60,318 nucleotides of DNA, from assembly GCA_903903985.1 (NCBI GenBank), contig CAIVAT010000173.1, forward strand, positions 1 through 60,318, read 5' to 3'. This document shows, piece after piece, positions 56,815-60,318 of the stretch. How positions within the stretch are numbered: the stretch's first letter is position 1; every line of letters begins with the position of its first letter. This DNA is from an uncultured Bacteroidales bacterium. GTDB lineage: Bacteria; Bacteroidota; Bacteroidia; Bacteroidales; FEN-979. Made by a program: the position numbers and the translations under genes. The notes beneath the pieces were generated by a model, which made no database searches, was not told where the DNA came from, and saw nothing but the letters and a program-made list of their open reading frames with translations.

Positions 56815-59250
56815 ATGACAAAGCAAATGGCAATAACTGCTTTTATCACCCAGGCAATGGTTGTTGCGGCGTTTGGCCAAACCGCATTGAAACTTCCGGA
56901 AATACTGACCAAAGCAGAAAAGAGGATCACGACCAATTGCCTGCTGGGCAAGAAAGGTAATCAGCTGCCCCAGTCCTGGGTCGTGTTTTCTGACCGGGAA
57001 AACGCGGGCAATACATTCGGGGAAAAGTATTATGTCGTTGCTGAAAGGGAAACAGAGCTGCATATTTATAAGGCATCGAGAAGCAAAGAGAGAAAGCTGC
57101 TATTTGCGGAAGACAAGGGGTGGCGGAATAAATCGGAATTGCTGGTTTCTTTTGGCGCCGAATTCACCGAGAATTCATTGATTCATAAAAAATGCGTGAT
57201 ATTAAACCACCATAAAACGATTGAAAGAATCAAAAGAGGCGAGATAAATGAATCGGAAGTTCCTTTATATAAATCATCTTCCGCCTTGAACTCCACGGAT
57301 AATCTTCCGCTGTATCTGATTTATTTCATTTATAAAACGGAAAACAACAGGTATTTGCTTGGTAAGGACTATAAATTCGATCCTGACCTGCCTTTTGCCG
57401 ATCAGATTATCGGATGGATAGACCGGGACAGGGTGTTCGACTACAACAACAGAATCTGTTTTGAACCGAATTTTGACGAATCGGCGGTCGTTAACAGGCG
57501 GTGTCACCCTCTTTTTGCGGCAAAAGTCTTTGAATTTGAAAGCGAACTGGCCCGTTTCCTGAAAGGAGACACGACCCTGGCCCCGATTTGGATCGAACCG
57601 AAATATTATTTTTTTCGAAATCCGCAGTATGCGCCGGATAATCAGGGAATAAAAGAGCCCATTGATATTAATGAGAAAAATTTTTCAGGATTGCTCCTGA
57701 AAAAATTGTGTGAGTTTGATGGTAAAATCAATGAGATCAAGCAAAGCAAGATTTTAACAGGAAGGCCATTGCCGGGAAATAAATTCAGGTTCCCGCTGAT
57801 CCGGATCGAAAATTTACCGGATAATATATTTATCACAGGGGTCACGGGTCGATTTGAAAACGACAACAAGACACGTGAAATGCTTTGCAATTCACTCAGG
57901 GCAAATAAATTACAAATCGCTGTTTATTTCATTCTCGACAATTCGATTGACAGGAACCGGTTAACATATGTGATAGGCCAGATTCAACAGGATTATATTG
58001 AATTTCAAAAGAAATTTGGCGTTTGCTTCTTCCCGCGGCCGCAGCTCGGGCAATATAAAATTTCAATTGATGAAAGTGGATTGCCTGACGGGCTTGGCAA
58101 TTATCAGTTTGTAAGGGATTACATACAGAATTATTCTCCGGATAAAACGTATGAATCAAAAAACGACAATGTACTGGGTACATTGAAATACGTGTTAAAC
58201 AATGAAAGGTTCGATGCAAGGCAAACCAACATCATTGTAATTGTAAACAACCATCGTATCAATATTCCGGATACGGGGCTTGCCATTCTGCGCCGTGATA
58301 TCCAGGATAAAATTGTTGAGAAAAATTGTTATTTGCTTGCCTTTGATTACAAAAGTGATAACAACCTGGTGCAGCAGATCCAGGAAATTTCATTGGCGGC
58401 CGGCAGGCAATATGCCGACAGGCTGAAAATCAATTTAAAAAATGTTGCCTTCCGGAGAACTGAAATAGGATATGAACTGGAGAATGCCTGTTTCCTTTCC
58501 ATTATTGAACAAACCGATTCCAATCAGCTGGCGGCTGCGCAGATGCAATCTTTTTTACAAACCGGGTACGCCAAAATTGTGAATACGATCAACAGGACAA
58601 TTCAACATATATGTCTTAATGAAAGCCAGCCAGCGAATAATGGAAATCACCATGAGGACCCTTTTGAACGTGCCCTCAGGGAAATTCCGGGCAGGGAGGG
58701 AAATATTCAATATATCAGGGCTTTGGAAGAAGGGTATTCGGCCATGAAATTTGAGTTGCCCCATAATACATATTCCCGGGATATCTGGAAAGCGGACGTT
58801 CTGATGACAAAACCGGAATTGGAAGCAGTGGGATCGTTGCTTGATAAAATGCTGGTCAGGTCGAATAACAGCAATTTTTCAAAATCATTATACGACTTAT
58901 GGGTTGCTTTGTTCAACCGGTTCGTAGGAGATAATCTGATGCCGGCCGACCTGTTGCCGATCACGCCGCAAATCATCATGGGTAAGATTTTAGGGGAACC
59001 CTATGGATATGCATTGACGGACCCGATCAAACGTTACCCGCTTGAACGGATCCTTGCCAATGACCAGGAAATCCAGAAATATTATGACGATTACAAAGTC
59101 AAACTGACAGCATGTAAAAACAACATCAAGGAAATTTTAACCTCCGGACGGCTGAAGTTCAGTCTCGACGAAGACGCTGCCAATGCAAACCAGGCAATGA
59201 ATAAAAAGGGGATCTATTACTATTGGGTTCCGATCGAGATTTTACCTTGA
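56815..59250 (+). CDS. TssR-like envelope protein
   Basis: 811 aa with a signal peptide (about 1-21). An N-terminal SH3-like region (about 50-112) contains SWVVFSDRENAG and GWRNKSELLV, and a second similar region (about 160-220) contains LYLIYFIYK and IIGWIDRDRVFDYNNR. A vWA-like domain (about 335-540) shows FITGVTGRFEND, YFILDNSIDR (a degenerate metal-binding site) and NIIVIVNNHR. This layout matches my memory of TssR, the periplasmic/envelope protein of Bacteroidota type VI secretion systems (T6SSiii). No other T6SS gene (TssB/C, ClpV, TssF/G, TssN-Q) is in this window, so it is either a lone TssR relative or the edge of a different envelope system. It is followed 6 bp later by an ABC ATPase. 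Confidence 0.6.
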   Translation: MTKQMAITAFITQAMVVAAFGQTALKLPEILTKAEKRITTNCLLGKKGNQLPQSWVVFSDRENAGNTFGEKYYVVAERETELHIYKASRSKERKLLFAEDKGWRNKSELLVSFGAEFTENSLIHKKCVILNHHKTIERIKRGEINESEVPLYKSSSALNSTDNLPLYLIYFIYKTENNRYLLGKDYKFDPDLPFADQIIGWIDRDRVFDYNNRICFEPNFDESAVVNRRCHPLFAAKVFEFESELARFLKGDTTLAPIWIEPKYYFFRNPQYAPDNQGIKEPIDINEKNFSGLLLKKLCEFDGKINEIKQSKILTGRPLPGNKFRFPLIRIENLPDNIFITGVTGRFENDNKTREMLCNSLRANKLQIAVYFILDNSIDRNRLTYVIGQIQQDYIEFQKKFGVCFFPRPQLGQYKISIDESGLPDGLGNYQFVRDYIQNYSPDKTYESKNDNVLGTLKYVLNNERFDARQTNIIVIVNNHRINIPDTGLAILRRDIQDKIVEKNCYLLAFDYKSDNNLVQQIQEISLAAGRQYADRLKINLKNVAFRRTEIGYELENACFLSIIEQTDSNQLAAAQMQSFLQTGYAKIVNTINRTIQHICLNESQPANNGNHHEDPFERALREIPGREGNIQYIRALEEGYSAMKFELPHNTYSRDIWKADVLMTKPELEAVGSLLDKMLVRSNNSNFSKSLYDLWVALFNRFVGDNLMPADLLPITPQIIMGKILGEPYGYALTDPIKRYPLERILANDQEIQKYYDDYKVKLTACKNNIKEILTSGRLKFSLDEDAANANQAMNKKGIYYYWVPIEILP

Positions 59251-59256
59251 AAAATC

Positions 59257-60135
59257 ATGGTGGACATGAACCAAAATGTATTTGAGATCAAAGGACTGGA
59301 ATGTACCTATGATCACAAAGAAAAAAAAGAGAAAAAAGTGGTCCTGCGCATAGAAAACCTGGCGATCCCAATGGGAAAAGTATCGGTGATCCTGGGTTTG
59401 TCGGGAAGTGGAAAATCAACGCTGATAGAGACACTGGGACTGATGAACAATACGATTCATCGGGGATCAATCATTTACCATCATGCGGAAAACCATGTGG
59501 TCATCGACCACACAATCTGGAAACGCCCGTCGGATTTGACTAAAATCAGAAATCGTCACTTTTCTTTTGTTTTCCAGAACGATTTTCTCATGCCATATTA
59601 TTCCCCGGAAGAAAACATGCTGATTGGCAGGCTGATCCAGGAGCATGACCGGAAATCACCGGAGGCAAGGGATGAAATGAAAAAATTCTGCCGGAGGATG
59701 GGTTTGAATTTTGATGAGATCAACAGGCAAAAACCGTCTGAACTATCTGTCGGACAGAGGCAACGCCTGTCATTCATCAGGGCCATCGTAAAAAAATATT
59801 CGGTGATCTTTGGTGATGAACCGACGGGAAATCTTGACGAGGTCAATTCAGCTTTGCTCATGGATGTATTAAATGAGTCGATCAGCCAGGATAACCGGCG
59901 TTCTGCTATCCTGGTTTCGCACAACATCCCTTTATCCATCGCAAAAGCGGGATATATTATCGTGCTTTCCCCGGTTTCGGGAGACCAGTACGAGATTCAT
60001 CCCGGCAATGTTTTTTCAAGAACAGCAGCAGGTTGGCTAAATGGCAACCGGGATGTATTAACTGATGAGCAGCTTGGTGTGAAAATCAGAAAGGTTGTTA
60101 ATTCCAATGAAAATGTTCGATCAGGCTTTTCATGA
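59257..60135 (+). CDS. ABC transporter ATP-binding protein (LolD/FtsE-like, no permease in view)
   Basis: 292 aa. All ATPase motifs are present: Walker A GLSGSGKST (about 47-55), Q-loop FVFQND (Q107), signature LSVGQRQRLS (163-172), Walker B VIFGDEPTGNLDE (183-195) and H-loop H222. The GDEPTGNLD sequence places it near the MacB/LolD/FtsE group, which works with MacB-type permeases on lipoproteins, drugs or cell division. No permease follows in the 183 bp to the window edge, where a new promoter and leader begin. It is coupled to the TssR-like gene by a 6-bp gap. The function could be mechanical (FtsE-like) or to energise a partner encoded elsewhere. Confidence 0.85.
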   Translation: MVDMNQNVFEIKGLECTYDHKEKKEKKVVLRIENLAIPMGKVSVILGLSGSGKSTLIETLGLMNNTIHRGSIIYHHAENHVVIDHTIWKRPSDLTKIRNRHFSFVFQNDFLMPYYSPEENMLIGRLIQEHDRKSPEARDEMKKFCRRMGLNFDEINRQKPSELSVGQRQRLSFIRAIVKKYSVIFGDEPTGNLDEVNSALLMDVLNESISQDNRRSAILVSHNIPLSIAKAGYIIVLSPVSGDQYEIHPGNVFSRTAAGWLNGNRDVLTDEQLGVKIRKVVNSNENVRSGFS

Positions 60136-60156
60136 ATATTCCCTCTGTGGTTCATT

Positions 60157-60318
60157 TAGATTTGTAAGCTTTTAAACAATAATTGTTAATAGTTCTTTGA
60201 CATACTGGTGTAAGTAGTTGATTTTCTTTTCTTTTTGCTACTTTTTCTTTTCTTTGTTAATTTTGTTTTCTTGTTAATAACGTGACCACCTTATGGGGCG
60301 AATTAGTCTGTGTTCCAG
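60157..60318 (+). promoter_or_regulatory. AT-rich leader with boxA-like element and two promoter-like boxes
   Basis: A TAGATTTG -7-like box (60157-60164) is followed by GTTCTTTGACAT (60192-60203), which resembles boxA antitermination elements of rRNA and CRISPR leaders. Then a T-rich tract has TTTTCTTTTCTTT twice (60222-60234 and 60243-60255, 21 bp apart). A second promoter, TTTG (60234-60237), 20 bp, TAATTTTG (60258-60265), an exact consensus match, points right and out of the window. No gene is visible here. The combination suggests the leader of a long untranslated transcript (rRNA operon or CRISPR array) beyond the edge. Confidence 0.4.

Noticed and set aside
1..60318. CRISPR array or cas genes in the window
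   Set aside because: No regularly spaced direct repeats or Cas-like proteins are seen; only the leader-like sequence at the right edge is suggestive.

Overview
The window looks like part of a chromosome from an environmental, probably anaerobic or microaerophilic member of the Bacteroidota (Bacteroidales-like). Four things suggest this. At least twelve secreted proteins end in type IX secretion (T9SS) sorting domains. Promoters follow the Bacteroidota TTTG-N18-20-TAnnTTTG pattern. Several proteins carry Bacteroidota-typical modules (3-coathanger stack, choice-of-anchor V, propeller plus Omp85-like barrel). A B12-dependent ribonucleotide reductase and a polysulfide/thiosulfate reductase-type respiratory complex are also present. 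I see no prophage, integrase, insertion sequence or CRISPR array. Functions come from motif recognition by eye; no database search was run.

Layout. 0-13.7 kb is mostly housekeeping: a PhoB/PhoR-type two-component pair, a polyprenyl diphosphate synthase, a radical SAM protein, a small protein built of perfect 25-residue repeats, NrdJ, a YhbP-like protein, a large propeller/barrel outer-membrane protein, and a metallo-hydrolase / glycosyltransferase 9 / TatD operon. 13.7-26.3 kb is a six-gene minus-strand operon of T9SS cargo: four arylsulfotransferase-like proteins of two subfamilies, two FGE-sulfatase (SUMF1-like) modules, one of them fused to an arylsulfotransferase, and a metallophosphatase. 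The arrangement reads as a duplicated cassette. Just upstream on the same strand (26.5-30.3 kb) is a LytS/LytTR two-component system co-transcribed with two exported proteins carrying LTxxQ-like motifs.

30.7-41.7 kb holds an L-asparaginase, tRNA-Ser(GGA) with a strong promoter and a shared bidirectional terminator, and four large T9SS cargo proteins. 41.8-50.8 kb is a molybdenum/sulfur island: divergent ModE-like regulator, TSUP exporter and MobB-like protein on the minus strand; PsrA/PsrB/PsrC-type Mo-bis-MGD reductase, two half-size YeeE/YedE transporters and a membrane-anchored rhodanese-like protein on the plus strand; then DUF302, OsmC and a methyltransferase. The rhodanese lacks the active-site cysteine, and its only cysteine is the last residue of a long flexible tail.

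50.8-60.3 kb carries a T9SS cargo with a c-type heme motif, a tail-fibre-like exported protein behind a long leader, and an apparent operon of T9SS adhesin-like protein, outer-membrane barrel, TssR-like envelope protein and an orphan ABC ATPase. The window ends in an AT-rich leader with a boxA-like element and promoter-like boxes pointing right, which suggests an rRNA operon, a CRISPR array or another long untranslated transcript just beyond the edge.

The two regions most likely to hold undescribed biology are the sulfur island with its tail-cysteine rhodanese, and the duplicated arylsulfotransferase/pseudo-FGE secretion operon. The TssR-like/ABC operon is third.
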